Counted from the stretch's first letter, positions 5,363 through 13,007 are shown. The stretch: DNA of 15,219 bases from Desulfohalobiaceae bacterium (GCA_021737115.1 JAIPER010000037.1:1-15219); one strand, 5' to 3'. Translations and numbers: made by a program. The notes: generated by a model from the letters alone, not told the origin.

Positions 5363-5390
5363 ACCCGAAACCCGACACCTGAAACCTGTG
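5363..5390 (+). repeat. Four-unit heptamer array, ACC(C/T)GA-type
   Basis: Adjacent 7-base units: ACCCGAA, ACCCGAC, ACCTGAA, ACCTGTG. The reverse complement (TTCAGGT, GTCGGGT) resembles the units at 5299-5324. Bases 5391-5530 contain nothing recognisable apart from a short GTAC-N4-GTAC (5447-5458). Confidence 0.7.
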
Positions 5391-5530
5391 AAATGTCCAA
5401 TTTTTAAGTCAAACCTATCATTTCAAGCAGTTAACTCTCGTAATTGGTACAGGTGTACGAAGTCTGAATCCTGGAATCACCGTCATAAACAACAAGAACA
5501 TGTATTGCCCCAAAGGCTTTTCTTTTTCTT

Positions 5531-5555
5531 AACCGTGAACCGTGAACCGTGAACC
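5531..5555 (+). repeat. Perfect heptamer array AACCGTG, 3.6 units
   Basis: Three exact AACCGTG units (5531-5551) and a partial fourth run right up to the complement of the nadD stop codon at 5556-5558. It is therefore at the 3' end of the minus-strand nadD transcript. The unit differs from the other arrays in the window but has the same 7-bp period. Confidence 0.85.
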
Positions 5556-6215
5556 CTACAGCTCATAAAGCTCCCCTGCCTGGTAAGCGCACAACAACTG
5601 CTCGACCCGATCCGGCACCAGAAAACGCAGGCTGAGCCCTTTGCCCAGTTTCTGCCGGATGAGTGAACCGCTCAAATCAAAGCGGGGAACGTGAAGATAG
5701 TAGAACTCGGTTTTTGACTGCAGCATCCATTGGCCGGGATTTTCCCGCACCTGCTTCACATCCGGCCACTGTTCGAGGAGAAAACGCTTCAGTTGGGCTT
5801 CCTCTTTCCCGTTGCGCCCGACCAGGATAAAACTGGTCAAAAGCGGCAGTTCCTCCCAGCGTTCCCACTGCTCGAGCTGAAGGAAATCCTCGCTGCCCAT
5901 AACGAAAAAAAACTGCGTTCCCGGTTGTCTCTTGTGGTACTCCTTGAGGGTATCCACGGTATAAGAAGGGCCTGAACGTTCCCCCTCCAGCGGATTGACG
6001 ACCAATCCCCGGCTTCCGGCAATCGCCTCCTGCAAGAGCCTGCACCGAAACGGAAACGGATAGAGGTCTGTTCCCTGTTTGTGAGGCGGGATGGAGGTGG
6101 GCACAAATTCGATCCGATCCAGCCCGCATTGTTCCAAAGCTTCTATACCCAGTCTCAGATGCCCGAAATGAACCGGGTTGAAGGTCCCTCCCAGGATGCC
6201 GATCTTTGCGCTCAA
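5556..6215 (-). CDS. nadD: Nicotinate-nucleotide adenylyltransferase
   Basis: 219 aa, the usual NadD length. It transfers AMP from ATP to nicotinate mononucleotide, giving deamido-NAD in the cytoplasm, the second-to-last step of NAD synthesis. The nucleotidyltransferase signature GGTFNPVHFGHLRL starts at residue 9. PPHK in the substrate loop, PSYTVDTL at 83-90, MGSEDF at 106-111 and the C-terminal SGSLIR motif (the ISxxxIR equivalent) at 182-187 are all present. The frame could start three codons earlier (TTG 6224), but AAGGAG on the minus strand (6227-6232) would then be only one base away. The TTG at 6215 lies nine to ten bases from it and gives the normal start just before KIGILGGTFNP. It follows the RNase Z-like gene by 19 bp and is presumably cotranscribed. 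Confidence 0.93.
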   Translation of the reverse strand: MSAKIGILGGTFNPVHFGHLRLGIEALEQCGLDRIEFVPTSIPPHKQGTDLYPFPFRCRLLQEAIAGSRGLVVNPLEGERSGPSYTVDTLKEYHKRQPGTQFFFVMGSEDFLQLEQWERWEELPLLTSFILVGRNGKEEAQLKRFLLEQWPDVKQVRENPGQWMLQSKTEFYYLHVPRFDLSGSLIRQKLGKGLSLRFLVPDRVEQLLCAYQAGELYEL

Positions 6216-6234
6216 AATCTTCAAACTCCTTTCA

Positions 6235-6987
6235 CTATATAGTCAGGACATCACCCGGCACAGGCAAAAAGGCCCGGCAATAGGAGACGTTTTCCAGGAG
6301 ACGTTTCAATCTTTCTTCCTCGCGCCTGCGCTCGTCTCGCTGAACATGGACAACAGCCAGGCGTTTGACCCTTGCTTCCCGGGCAAAAGCCAAACAGCTC
6401 TGCACACTGCCATGACCATGGATCTGTCCCTCCAGCAAAAAACCTTCGTGGATCATGAGCTCCGACTCTCTGGCCAGTTCGACATTCCCGGAACCGGGTC
6501 TTCCGTCACCGCTGTAGTAGAGCCGGCAACCGTCCATGTTCAGACCGAGGGCCAGGTTGTGCTGGGAGTGCCTGGTTCCCGCCCCCTGCCACTTGAACCC
6601 CAGCGCCTCCAGTTCCTGACCCGGATCTACAATCAAAAACCGCAACTCAAATTCGAATTTCCGGGAAAACGATGGATAGGCAAGATCCATGACCCGAAAA
6701 ACAAGATCCTCTATACCGGACTGCCCGATAAAATACAATGGTTTCTTCCTGCCGGATTCAAACAGCCTGAGCAGCAACTGCGGCAGTCCAAAGAAATGAT
6801 CTCCGTGAAAATGCGAAATCCAGACGGCGTCCAACTCGTCTGCTGACTTCACCCGGGTGAAAAAGCTGCCCGGAACCGAAAAACCGCAATCAAGGAGAAC
6901 CGCTCTGCCGGCCCTTCTCACCAGAACCGACGTGTTGGGGTATCTCTCATCACAAGCCTCTCCAACTCCAAGGAAGGTGACCTCCAT
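6235..6987 (-). CDS. Metallo-beta-lactamase-fold hydrolase, RNase Z-like
   Basis: 250 aa. The di-zinc signature HFHGDH is at residues 59-64; further likely ligands are His140/His143 (RHSQHN), Asp161 in SGDGRP and His214 in VVHVQRD. The MEVTFLGVGEA start and the GHGSVQ segment near 192 fit the RNase Z/ElaC branch, which cleaves the 3' trailer of tRNA precursors. However, the protein is shorter than the roughly 305-aa bacterial RNase Z and no clear exosite arm is visible, so another phosphodiesterase role is possible. ATG 6987 is preferred over ATG 7002 because GGAGG lies eight bases upstream of it while 7002 has no ribosome-binding site. It heads a two-gene unit with nadD. The 245-bp gap before the divergent TPR-ior operon holds candidate promoters for both directions. 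Confidence 0.85.
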   Translation of the reverse strand: MEVTFLGVGEACDERYPNTSVLVRRAGRAVLLDCGFSVPGSFFTRVKSADELDAVWISHFHGDHFFGLPQLLLRLFESGRKKPLYFIGQSGIEDLVFRVMDLAYPSFSRKFEFELRFLIVDPGQELEALGFKWQGAGTRHSQHNLALGLNMDGCRLYYSGDGRPGSGNVELARESELMIHEGFLLEGQIHGHGSVQSCLAFAREARVKRLAVVHVQRDERRREEERLKRLLENVSYCRAFLPVPGDVLTI

Positions 6988-7068
6988 GAACAAATCCTCC
7001 ATAAAATCCGGTTTGCGTCTTCGGCTCTTTGGTCCTGAGGCGCAGGTTCACAGGCGCAAACTGGATTC

Positions 7069-7097
7069 TTGACCTTTCGGGTCATTGTGTTTACAAG
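7069..7097 (+). promoter_or_regulatory. Candidate sigma70 promoter for the TPR-iorA-iorB operon
   Basis: TTGACC (7069-7074), 17-bp spacer, TACAAG (7092-7097). The leader would be about 130 nt. Two direct AGGCGCA copies (7038-7044 and 7052-7058), 14 bases apart, lie just upstream of the -35. Confidence 0.45.
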
Positions 7098-7130
7098 AAG
7101 GGTACTTGCAGAGCAAAAGGTTGCAAAAGC

Positions 7131-7158
7131 TTTATCGTGCCATCGAAAAACCCGTCAA
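7131..7158 (-). promoter_or_regulatory. Candidate promoter for the RNase Z-like/nadD unit
   Basis: On the minus strand, TTGACG (complement of 7153-7158), a 16-bp spacer and GATAAA (complement of 7131-7136). Transcription would begin near 7124 and run across the plus-strand promoter at 7069-7097, so the two would be face to face. Weak evidence. Confidence 0.3.
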
Positions 7159-7232
7159 AGACATAGTGATCACCAAAAATATCTGAAACTTCAAGGCCCC
7201 ACCGAGTATTACAGATAAAGGAGAAATGCTTG

Positions 7233-7916
7233 ATGATACCAGAAGGCTCCACTGAGAAAAAATCCGCCCCGCCGACTTCTGAAATCAATGAACAGGTCAG
7301 CCCGTTAGTAAAGAAAATAACAGAAAATCTCAAGCAGATCGGGATCGTCTTCGGGGCGATCATCATCCTGGCGGCAGCCGTGACCGGATACAAGTATTAC
7401 CGGGTCAGGACCCTGGAAAAAGGGCAGGCCGCACTGGGCCGGATCATGCTCCAGGCTGATCAGAAACAGCGGGTTTCGGATTTGAAAAGCTTCCTGGAGA
7501 AGGCCCCGAGCCGGATGAAACCGGCCGTCCGGCTCCAGCTGGCCTCTCAGGCCATGGACAGCGGGCTGTACGAAGAGGCCGGGAAATACTGGGAAACAAT
7601 CGCCTCCCAGACCAAAAACCAGGACCTGAAAGTCGTAGCCGGGATCGGGCAGGCCAACGCCCTCCACCTTGTTGGCCGGACAGCTGAAGGCCTGCAAATT
7701 CTGACCCGGCTCCAAAAAGAGGCCCCTGAACGCTACCTGGAAAACATCAATCAATCCCTGGCCACCATGGCCGAAACCACCGGGGAGTGGAACAAGGCCC
7801 TGCAGGCCTACCAACAGCTCAAGTCCAAGTCCGGATTGAGGGATGGAAACACCGGCTATCTGCAGTACAAGATCAAACAGTTACAGCAAAAAACCAGACA
7901 AGGCAAATCATCATGA
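7233..7916 (+). CDS. Membrane-anchored TPR protein, YfgM-like
   Basis: 227 aa. A short charged cytoplasmic N-terminus is followed by one transmembrane helix at about residues 36-56 (IGIVFGAIIILAAAVTGYKYY). A mostly helical domain of about 165 aa then carries TPR-like pairs (LQLASQAMDSGLYEEAGKYW; ATMAETTGEWNKALQAYQQL). The layout matches the YfgM family, whose E. coli member associates with the SecYEG translocon and periplasmic chaperones, but similarity is judged by topology and not by a diagnostic motif. AAAGGAG (7217-7223) serves ATG 7233 at nine bases; TTG 7230 is a possible alternative. The TGA overlaps the iorA ATG (ATGA at 7913-7916), so translation is probably coupled. Why a TPR protein heads an ior operon is unclear. 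Confidence 0.75.
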   Translation: MIPEGSTEKKSAPPTSEINEQVSPLVKKITENLKQIGIVFGAIIILAAAVTGYKYYRVRTLEKGQAALGRIMLQADQKQRVSDLKSFLEKAPSRMKPAVRLQLASQAMDSGLYEEAGKYWETIASQTKNQDLKVVAGIGQANALHLVGRTAEGLQILTRLQKEAPERYLENINQSLATMAETTGEWNKALQAYQQLKSKSGLRDGNTGYLQYKIKQLQQKTRQGKSS

Positions 7917-9760
7917 CCCTCTCGGAACTCCTTCTTGATGCTCCCGGGAAAAAAAGCCTGCTCCTCGGCAACGAGGCCATTGTCCGGGGAGCCCTGGAGG
8001 CCGGCGTGGGTTGCGTCACCTGCTATCCGGGCACTCCTTCCTCTGAAGCCCCTGACGCATTTTATGCTCTGGCCCCGGAGGCCTCTTATGCTTTCGAGTA
8101 CTCCGTCAATGAAAAGGTGGCCATGGAAGTGGCCGGCGGAGCAACCCTGGCCGGGGTCCCCACCCTGGTAACCATGAAGCATGTCGGGGTCAATGTCGCG
8201 GCCGACCCCCTCATGACCCTGGCCACGATCGGGACTCCGGGCGGACTGGTCGTCATGAGCGCCGACGATCCCGGCTGTCACTCCAGCCAGAACGAGCAGG
8301 ACAACCGCCTCCTGGCCAGGATGGCCGGTCTGCCCTGTTTCGAGCCGGCAACCGCCCAGGAAGCCAAAGACATGACCAGGGAGGCCCTGCTCGCTTCAGC
8401 CAGATGGCAGCAGCCGGTCATGCTCCGGACCACGACCCGGGTCAGCCATCTGCGGGGGCCGGTCGAGTTCGGCCACCTGCAGCCCCCCCATACCCGGGGC
8501 TCTTTTCGAAAGGATCCCTTTCGATTCGTCCCCCTGCCGGCCGTGGCCAGAAAGCGACACCCTATCCAGCTCGACATCCTGAAGAAGATCCAGGAAGAGA
8601 GCGAGGAGTCGGTCTGGAATCGTTGTTGGGGTCAGGGCGAAATCGGTATCGTGGTCTCCGGCATGGCCAGGTCCTATCTCCGGGACGCCCTCTATGATCA
8701 TGGTTTTACCGACTCTTTTCGGGTCCTGGAACTCGGATTTTCCTTCCCCTTTCCTGAAGAAATCCTGCTCGATTTTCTCAAGGGCCTGAAAACCGTTCTG
8801 GTGCTCGAAGAGCTCGAGCCGTTTGTCGAAGACACCGTCCGCATCTTGTGCCAGAAGCATGGACTCGACTGCCGGATCAAGGGAAAAGACCAAGTCCTGA
8901 CCAGAATCGGTGAATACTCCACCGATCTGGTCGGTCGGGCCTTGTGCTCCCTGAAGGGACAGCCTCCCAAAGAAACCGAACTCTGCGCCCAGGAGCCCGA
9001 TCTTCCCGGCCGCCCCCCCAATCTGTGCCCGGGCTGCTCACACCGGGCGGTCTATTACGCGGCCCGCAAGGTCTTCGGGGACCAGGCCATCTCCTCTTCG
9101 GACATCGGCTGCTACACCCTGGGATTTCTGCCACCTTTCAAGGCCGCTGATTTCCTGTTCTGCATGGGTTCCTCCATCTCCGGCGGAACCGGAGTCTCCA
9201 GGGTTCAGGATCAACCGGTCATTGCCTATATCGGTGACTCGACCTTTTTCCACTCCGGGATCACCGGTCTGATCAACGCCCTGCACAACGGACACGACAT
9301 CCTGGTCGTGATCCTGGATAATAAAACCACGGCCATGACCGGACACCAGCCGCATCCCGGGGTGGAACAGTCCAGGCACGGGCCGAATCCCCGCCGGGTG
9401 GACATCGAACAGGTGGTCAGAGGCTGCGGGGTGGAACAGATCAGAAAAATCAAGCCGTTGAATCTCAAAAAATCTCTGGAAGCATTTGAAGAATTCAAGA
9501 ATATGTCCGGTGTCAGGGTGATCATAGCCGAGGAGCCCTGCGTCCTGTTTGCCAGACGTACCCTGAAGAGCGAGAAATCCATGTGCGCCTATGTAAGCGA
9601 ACAGACTCCGGAAGTGCAGACCTGCCTCGAGGAACTGGCCTGTCCGGCCTTCTCTGTGCAGGACCAGGTTGTTCAGATTGACGAGGGCCTCTGCAGCGGC
9701 TGCATGTTCTGCGTTCAGATCTGCGGCTCCATCAAATCCCGGAAAAGGAGTTCTTCATGA
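7913..9760 (+). CDS. iorA: Indolepyruvate:ferredoxin oxidoreductase, alpha subunit
   Basis: 615 aa. The frame is open upstream to 7787, but ATG 7913 overlaps the previous stop and is followed by the typical LLLGNEAIVRGALEAGV start. The N-terminal pyrimidine domain has CYPGTPSSE and FEYSVNEKVAMEVAGGA. CPGCSHRAVYYA starts at residue 372, GDSTFFHSG at 441, and DNKTTAMTGHQPHPG at 469 is the thiamine-diphosphate/Mg signature highly specific to IorA. With IorB it oxidatively decarboxylates aryl pyruvates from Trp, Phe and Tyr to aryl-acetyl-CoA, reducing ferredoxin; it acts in the cytoplasm. The C-terminus has one CxxCxxCxxxC cluster motif (Cys594, 597, 600, 604) and then stops with a basic tail (IKSRKRSSS). 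Many IorA proteins carry two ferredoxin-type motifs, so this one is shortened or belongs to a short-tailed subgroup. The stop overlaps iorB by ATGA, with AAAAGGAG just upstream. Confidence 0.95.
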   Translation: MTLSELLLDAPGKKSLLLGNEAIVRGALEAGVGCVTCYPGTPSSEAPDAFYALAPEASYAFEYSVNEKVAMEVAGGATLAGVPTLVTMKHVGVNVAADPLMTLATIGTPGGLVVMSADDPGCHSSQNEQDNRLLARMAGLPCFEPATAQEAKDMTREALLASARWQQPVMLRTTTRVSHLRGPVEFGHLQPPHTRGSFRKDPFRFVPLPAVARKRHPIQLDILKKIQEESEESVWNRCWGQGEIGIVVSGMARSYLRDALYDHGFTDSFRVLELGFSFPFPEEILLDFLKGLKTVLVLEELEPFVEDTVRILCQKHGLDCRIKGKDQVLTRIGEYSTDLVGRALCSLKGQPPKETELCAQEPDLPGRPPNLCPGCSHRAVYYAARKVFGDQAISSSDIGCYTLGFLPPFKAADFLFCMGSSISGGTGVSRVQDQPVIAYIGDSTFFHSGITGLINALHNGHDILVVILDNKTTAMTGHQPHPGVEQSRHGPNPRRVDIEQVVRGCGVEQIRKIKPLNLKKSLEAFEEFKNMSGVRVIIAEEPCVLFARRTLKSEKSMCAYVSEQTPEVQTCLEELACPAFSVQDQVVQIDEGLCSGCMFCVQICGSIKSRKRSSS

Positions 9761-10356
9761 ACAGAATGAGACTGTTTCTAGCCGGTGTCGGGGGGCAGGG
9801 CACCCTGACCGCCACCAATCTGCTGTCTCTGACTGCTCTGGATCACGATATCGATGTCTGTTCCGGTGAAATACACGGTATGGCCCAGAGAGGCGGGATC
9901 GTGGAATCCACCCTGCTGCTGGGAGGCTACGTAAGCCCACGGATCACCTCCGGAGAAGCGGACGTCCTCCTGGGTTTCGAACCCCTGGAAACCCTGCGGG
10001 CCCTGCATTACCTTCGTCCCGGCGGTTTAATCGTCGGCAACCTGGAACCCACCTATCCGGTGGGGGTCAGCACGGGGCAGGAGATATATCCTGATCTGGA
10101 CTTCATTCAAAAGCGCTGCCGGGACTGCTCGACCCGGAGCTTCTTTTTGCCCTGTAAATCGCTGGGTGCCGAGGCAGGCACGACCAGAGCGGCCAACATC
10201 GTTTTGCTGGGGGCCTTGTCCGCCCGGCCGGAATCCCCCTTTGGCCTCGATGATCTGAAAGAATCCGTGCGCCGTCACCTGCCCGAGAAGATAAAGGCCG
10301 TCAATCTCAAGGCCCTGGAACTCGGTCGAGGCGCACTCGAATCGGCAGCTCCATGA
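9757..10356 (+). CDS. iorB: Indolepyruvate:ferredoxin oxidoreductase, beta subunit
   Basis: 199 aa, the normal length for IorB, which belongs to the gamma-type domain of 2-oxoacid:ferredoxin oxidoreductases. The N-terminal GVGGQGTLTATNLL (from residue 10) is the family's nucleotide/CoA-type loop and HGMAQRGG, at about 40-47, is the diagnostic IorB motif. It forms the functional enzyme with the IorA encoded immediately upstream (ATGA overlap, so probably coupled for equal stoichiometry). The gene ends 24 bp before the convergent DHH gene. No hairpin terminator is visible in that gap, so readthrough or a terminator inside coding sequence is likely. No aryl-CoA ligase follows, although one is often found near ior genes. 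Confidence 0.95.
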   Translation: MNRMRLFLAGVGGQGTLTATNLLSLTALDHDIDVCSGEIHGMAQRGGIVESTLLLGGYVSPRITSGEADVLLGFEPLETLRALHYLRPGGLIVGNLEPTYPVGVSTGQEIYPDLDFIQKRCRDCSTRSFFLPCKSLGAEAGTTRAANIVLLGALSARPESPFGLDDLKESVRRHLPEKIKAVNLKALELGRGALESAAP

Positions 10357-10380
10357 GCCGCAGCGTCCTGGATTCGACCA

Positions 10381-11556
10381 TCAGGCCTGCACATCGCTAT
10401 CGGATGCAGAAGATTGTGATCCGGCCCCGTTCTTTTTATCGTAGCCGATCTTATTAAAAATTCGCTCCTTGATTTTGGAGTCAAAGGTCTTCCACTTCAG
10501 GTTCTGATACTCTTCACTCTCTCCCCCGGAGAGGAAGCCGATGTTCATCTGGAATCCTCCGGCCGAGAGCTTGCCTCCTCCGAAATATTTTCCCTGACTG
10601 TCCCTGCCGAAGACCTCCTTGATAAATTCATCCGGATCCAGAGTGATTTTTGTGGAACGCAGCGATCCGACCAGGATTTCTCTCTCCTCTTCCTCCTCCC
10701 CGGTGACGATACCGAAGACAATAGCCGTGTGCACGTTCTCCTCGGTAACCAGAAAATCCGCGGCCTGAGGGATGGCGTCCCGGTCGTCGCTTTTCAAATA
10801 GCCTATCCCGGCTATGGAAAAACTCTCGGCCACAACCCTTTGCGACAGGGATTTGGAAATGACCTCCATGGTTTTTTTGGAGCGTTCCTGCCTCATGATA
10901 TATTCCAGGGTCTCCAGATCATGGTGTTTGCTCAAAAAGGCGGCAGCCTGGAAATCTTCGGGGCCTGCGTTCAAAAATCCGTTGGTGTCGGTCAGGATGC
11001 CGTGCATCAGGGCTGTGGCCAGCTTGACATGGTCCTCGTTTCCGGACTTGACCTTGAGCATTCCGGCTTCGATGTACTGGGTGTACATGGTGGACGCGGC
11101 CCCGATTCTTCTGATGTCCGAAAACTCAGGACTCAGAAGATCGAGGGGTTCATGATGATCAACGACGATGAGTTCAGGAACCTTGGCTTCCTTGAGGCCT
11201 TTGACCAGCTCCTGGGCCGTGCCCCCTTGGGTGTCCACGAAAACCGCTCCAGCATAACCCGATAGGTCATCCTTCTTTTCATAGTGGGTCATTTCGATCT
11301 TGAGCAAATTGACCAGGGCCCTGTTCTGCTGGTGGCTGACGCGACCGGTATAGAGGATATCCGCCTGGATTTTATAGTCCCGACAGATGATCTTATGGGC
11401 AAAGGCCGAGGCGATGGCGTCCGGGTCCGGATATTTCTGCAGGACGATGACATGGTGCTCCCCCCTGTGGGCCTCCAGAACCTCCCTGAAAGCGGCAACC
11501 CGATCATCCGCAGTTTTCTTTGAGCTCTGCGTTGAAGCTGTTTTCTGTTTGGCCAT
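10381..11556 (-). CDS. DHH/DHHA1 family phosphoesterase (NrnA-like, altered motif I)
   Basis: 391 aa. Motif I is LQKYPDPDAIASA with Asp44 and Asp46, motif II is VDTQ (Asp108), motif III is the name-giving VDHHE (133-136) and motif IV is TDTNGF from Thr189. The C-terminal DHHA1 domain has GGGKLSAGGFQM at about 326-337. Relatives hydrolyse nano-RNA or 3'-phosphoadenosine 5'-phosphate (PAP), a by-product of sulfur assimilation, or cyclic dinucleotides. No PDE-type sensor domain is present. In typical NrnA a His precedes PD in motif I; here Gln takes that place, so metal binding may differ. The last 20 residues are Ser/Asp-rich. Start: ATG 11556 has AGAAGGAG five bases upstream; an in-frame ATG at 11586 does not. 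It is the last gene of the minus-strand operon, 33 bp after the phosphorylase fragment. Confidence 0.88.
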   Translation of the reverse strand: MAKQKTASTQSSKKTADDRVAAFREVLEAHRGEHHVIVLQKYPDPDAIASAFAHKIICRDYKIQADILYTGRVSHQQNRALVNLLKIEMTHYEKKDDLSGYAGAVFVDTQGGTAQELVKGLKEAKVPELIVVDHHEPLDLLSPEFSDIRRIGAASTMYTQYIEAGMLKVKSGNEDHVKLATALMHGILTDTNGFLNAGPEDFQAAAFLSKHHDLETLEYIMRQERSKKTMEVISKSLSQRVVAESFSIAGIGYLKSDDRDAIPQAADFLVTEENVHTAIVFGIVTGEEEEEREILVGSLRSTKITLDPDEFIKEVFGRDSQGKYFGGGKLSAGGFQMNIGFLSGGESEEYQNLKWKTFDSKIKERIFNKIGYDKKNGAGSQSSASDSDVQA

Positions 11557-11589
11557 GTGTGCTCCTTCTAAAAATATCAATAACATATG

Positions 11590-12075
11590 TTACTTATGCA
11601 GAACGGTCAAGAGCACAATTTCATCCAGATCGCTGCACTCCTTGAGATGGTCCCCGGCCAGAAAGCCCAGACCGCCGGCGTAAAAGGGCAGGGAGTGGTG
11701 CAGTCCGTATTCGGCCGAGAAATAGGCGATGCTCTGCCGGGATGCGTCGGACATGATCCCGAGCCCCTGGCAGGAAACAGGCCCGGTCTCCTGCTGAAAG
11801 CGCCACATGATGAGGTCGTAGTGGCGCAGATAGTCCGGATCAGAAGCAGCATGTTCCAGATATCTGATCGGAAGCCCCCTTAGCATCTTGTCCGGATTGT
11901 GGCCGCTGTCCTTCCAGGCCGGGCGATTCAAGCGCTTGAAGAGCATCCGGGCTGCCGGCTGCCAGCTCCACCACAGATTTTCCGCCAGGTCTTCGAGTCC
12001 GGCGATGTGCTCCGGCAAATAAGGAAAAAGACGTATGTTTTTTGGCATAACATAAACCTGCTCCTGAGTCGTCAT
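11590..12075 (-). CDS. Truncated alpha-glucan phosphorylase: N-terminal domain only (DUF3417/GlgP start)
   Basis: 161 aa. The N-terminal 95 residues match the DUF3417-type region of bacterial alpha-glucan phosphorylases (LAENLWWSWQPAARMLF, then HNPDKMLRGLP). Next comes the start of the phosphorylase fold, IAYFSAEYGLHHSLPFYAGG (residues about 116-135), then LGFLAGDHLKECSDL. Family members normally run to 700 residues or more. Here the frame ends 12 residues after the SDL motif, so the catalytic core and the pyridoxal-phosphate lysine are missing. Only 33 bp separate this stop from the next start, so no remnant of the rest is left. It could be a fossil left by deletion or a kept stand-alone domain; the exact ATGA overlap with mscS favours continued expression. 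It should have no phosphorylase activity. A second Met at residue 10 is an alternative start. Confidence 0.8.
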   Translation of the reverse strand: MTTQEQVYVMPKNIRLFPYLPEHIAGLEDLAENLWWSWQPAARMLFKRLNRPAWKDSGHNPDKMLRGLPIRYLEHAASDPDYLRHYDLIMWRFQQETGPVSCQGLGIMSDASRQSIAYFSAEYGLHHSLPFYAGGLGFLAGDHLKECSDLDEIVLLTVLHK

Positions 12076-13004
12076 GTTTGATTTTTTATTTCCGATTCTC
12101 GAAAGGTTTCATCCTGCATCTTGAGCCGCAGGGGCGAGGCCTGACCCTCTTTGTCCTGTCCGGCATACAGCGTCATGTGGGGAAAGGGGATTTCGATGTC
12201 TCTGGCATCGAAGGCCTTTTTCAAACGCTTGTTGAACTCCCGGCCCACGCCCCATTGTTTGATGGGTTTGGTCTTGTTTCTGGCCTTGATGATCACGGCC
12301 GAATCAGCGAACTTATCCAGGCCCAGAATCTCGATCGGCTCCAGGATATCGTCCTTAAATTCAGGATCAGTCCGCAATTCCTCGTCCACTTCCTTGATGA
12401 CCCCGATGACCTCATCCACATTTTCCCGGTAGGCCACCCCAATCTCGAAGACATAGCGGCTGTAATCCTTGGTCATGTTGGTGACCACATCCACCTTGCC
12501 GTTGCGGATGAAATGGACATTGCCGGACAGATCCCTGAGGATGATCATCCGCAGGCCGACTTTCTCCACCAGACCGCCTTTGTCGGCCACCTGGATCACG
12601 TCTCCCACCCGGACCTGGTCTTCCAGGAGCAGGAAAAATCCGCTGATGACGTCCTGGACCAGGTTCTGGGCTCCGAAACCGATGGCCAGACCGAAGATGC
12701 CGGCAGTGGCCAGGATCGGCCCTATTTCGATGCCCAGCTCGCTGAGGACGATGATCGTGCCGATGACAAGGATGGTGATGCTTAAGATGATCTGGATAAT
12801 GGAGCTGAGAGTCTCGGCCCGTTTCTTGAATTCGTCGTCCCTGTTCTTCTGGAACAGGGCCAGGAGGCGTTTCCCGATCATCTTGGCGATTTTCAGGGCG
12901 ATGAGCATCAGGATGACAGTGATCAGGATATGCAAGCCGTTGGTCAAAAACCAGGTGACCATCATCTGTAAGATACCTTGAAAATCGATCCAGGGAAGAT
13001 TCAT
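12072..13004 (-). CDS. Small-conductance mechanosensitive channel, MscS family
   Basis: 310 aa inner-membrane channel that opens when membrane tension rises, releasing solutes after osmotic downshock. Three hydrophobic helices are at about 22-41, 67-88 and 95-125. The third carries the MscS pore signature GLAIGFGAQNLVQDVISGFF, followed by EDQVRVGDVIQV at the start of the beta domain. The C-terminal mixed alpha/beta domain reaches about residue 275 (IEIPFPHMTLYAGQ). Length and topology fit the basic E. coli-type MscS with no extra sensor domains. AAAGGAG lies nine bases before the ATG. The start is three bases after the stop of the upstream acetyltransferase fusion and the stop overlaps the start of the phosphorylase fragment, so it is an internal operon gene. 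Confidence 0.95.
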   Translation of the reverse strand: MNLPWIDFQGILQMMVTWFLTNGLHILITVILMLIALKIAKMIGKRLLALFQKNRDDEFKKRAETLSSIIQIILSITILVIGTIIVLSELGIEIGPILATAGIFGLAIGFGAQNLVQDVISGFFLLLEDQVRVGDVIQVADKGGLVEKVGLRMIILRDLSGNVHFIRNGKVDVVTNMTKDYSRYVFEIGVAYRENVDEVIGVIKEVDEELRTDPEFKDDILEPIEILGLDKFADSAVIIKARNKTKPIKQWGVGREFNKRLKKAFDARDIEIPFPHMTLYAGQDKEGQASPLRLKMQDETFRESEIKNQT

Positions 13005-13007
13005 GGT

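Noticed and set aside
6178..6846. Plus-strand open frame of 222 aa opposite the RNase Z-like gene
   Set aside because: Antisense to a gene with clear catalytic motifs, with no start signals of its own.
7038..7058. Direct AGGCGCA repeats upstream of the TPR-ior promoter as an operator
   Set aside because: Two 7-base copies are too little to claim; noted with the promoter only.
10381..10390. TCAGGCCTGC resembling the start of the 26-bp repeat
   Set aside because: Only ten bases match and they are the coding end of the DHH gene; likely chance.
11557..11589. Frameshifted continuation of the phosphorylase fragment
   Set aside because: Only 33 bp lie before the next gene and no frame there continues the family sequence, so this is a truncation and not a simple frameshift.
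12078..12785. Plus-strand open frame of 235 aa opposite mscS
   Set aside because: It lies entirely under a well-supported MscS gene, has no ribosome-binding site, and its sequence resembles no protein; it is a shadow of GC-rich coding DNA.
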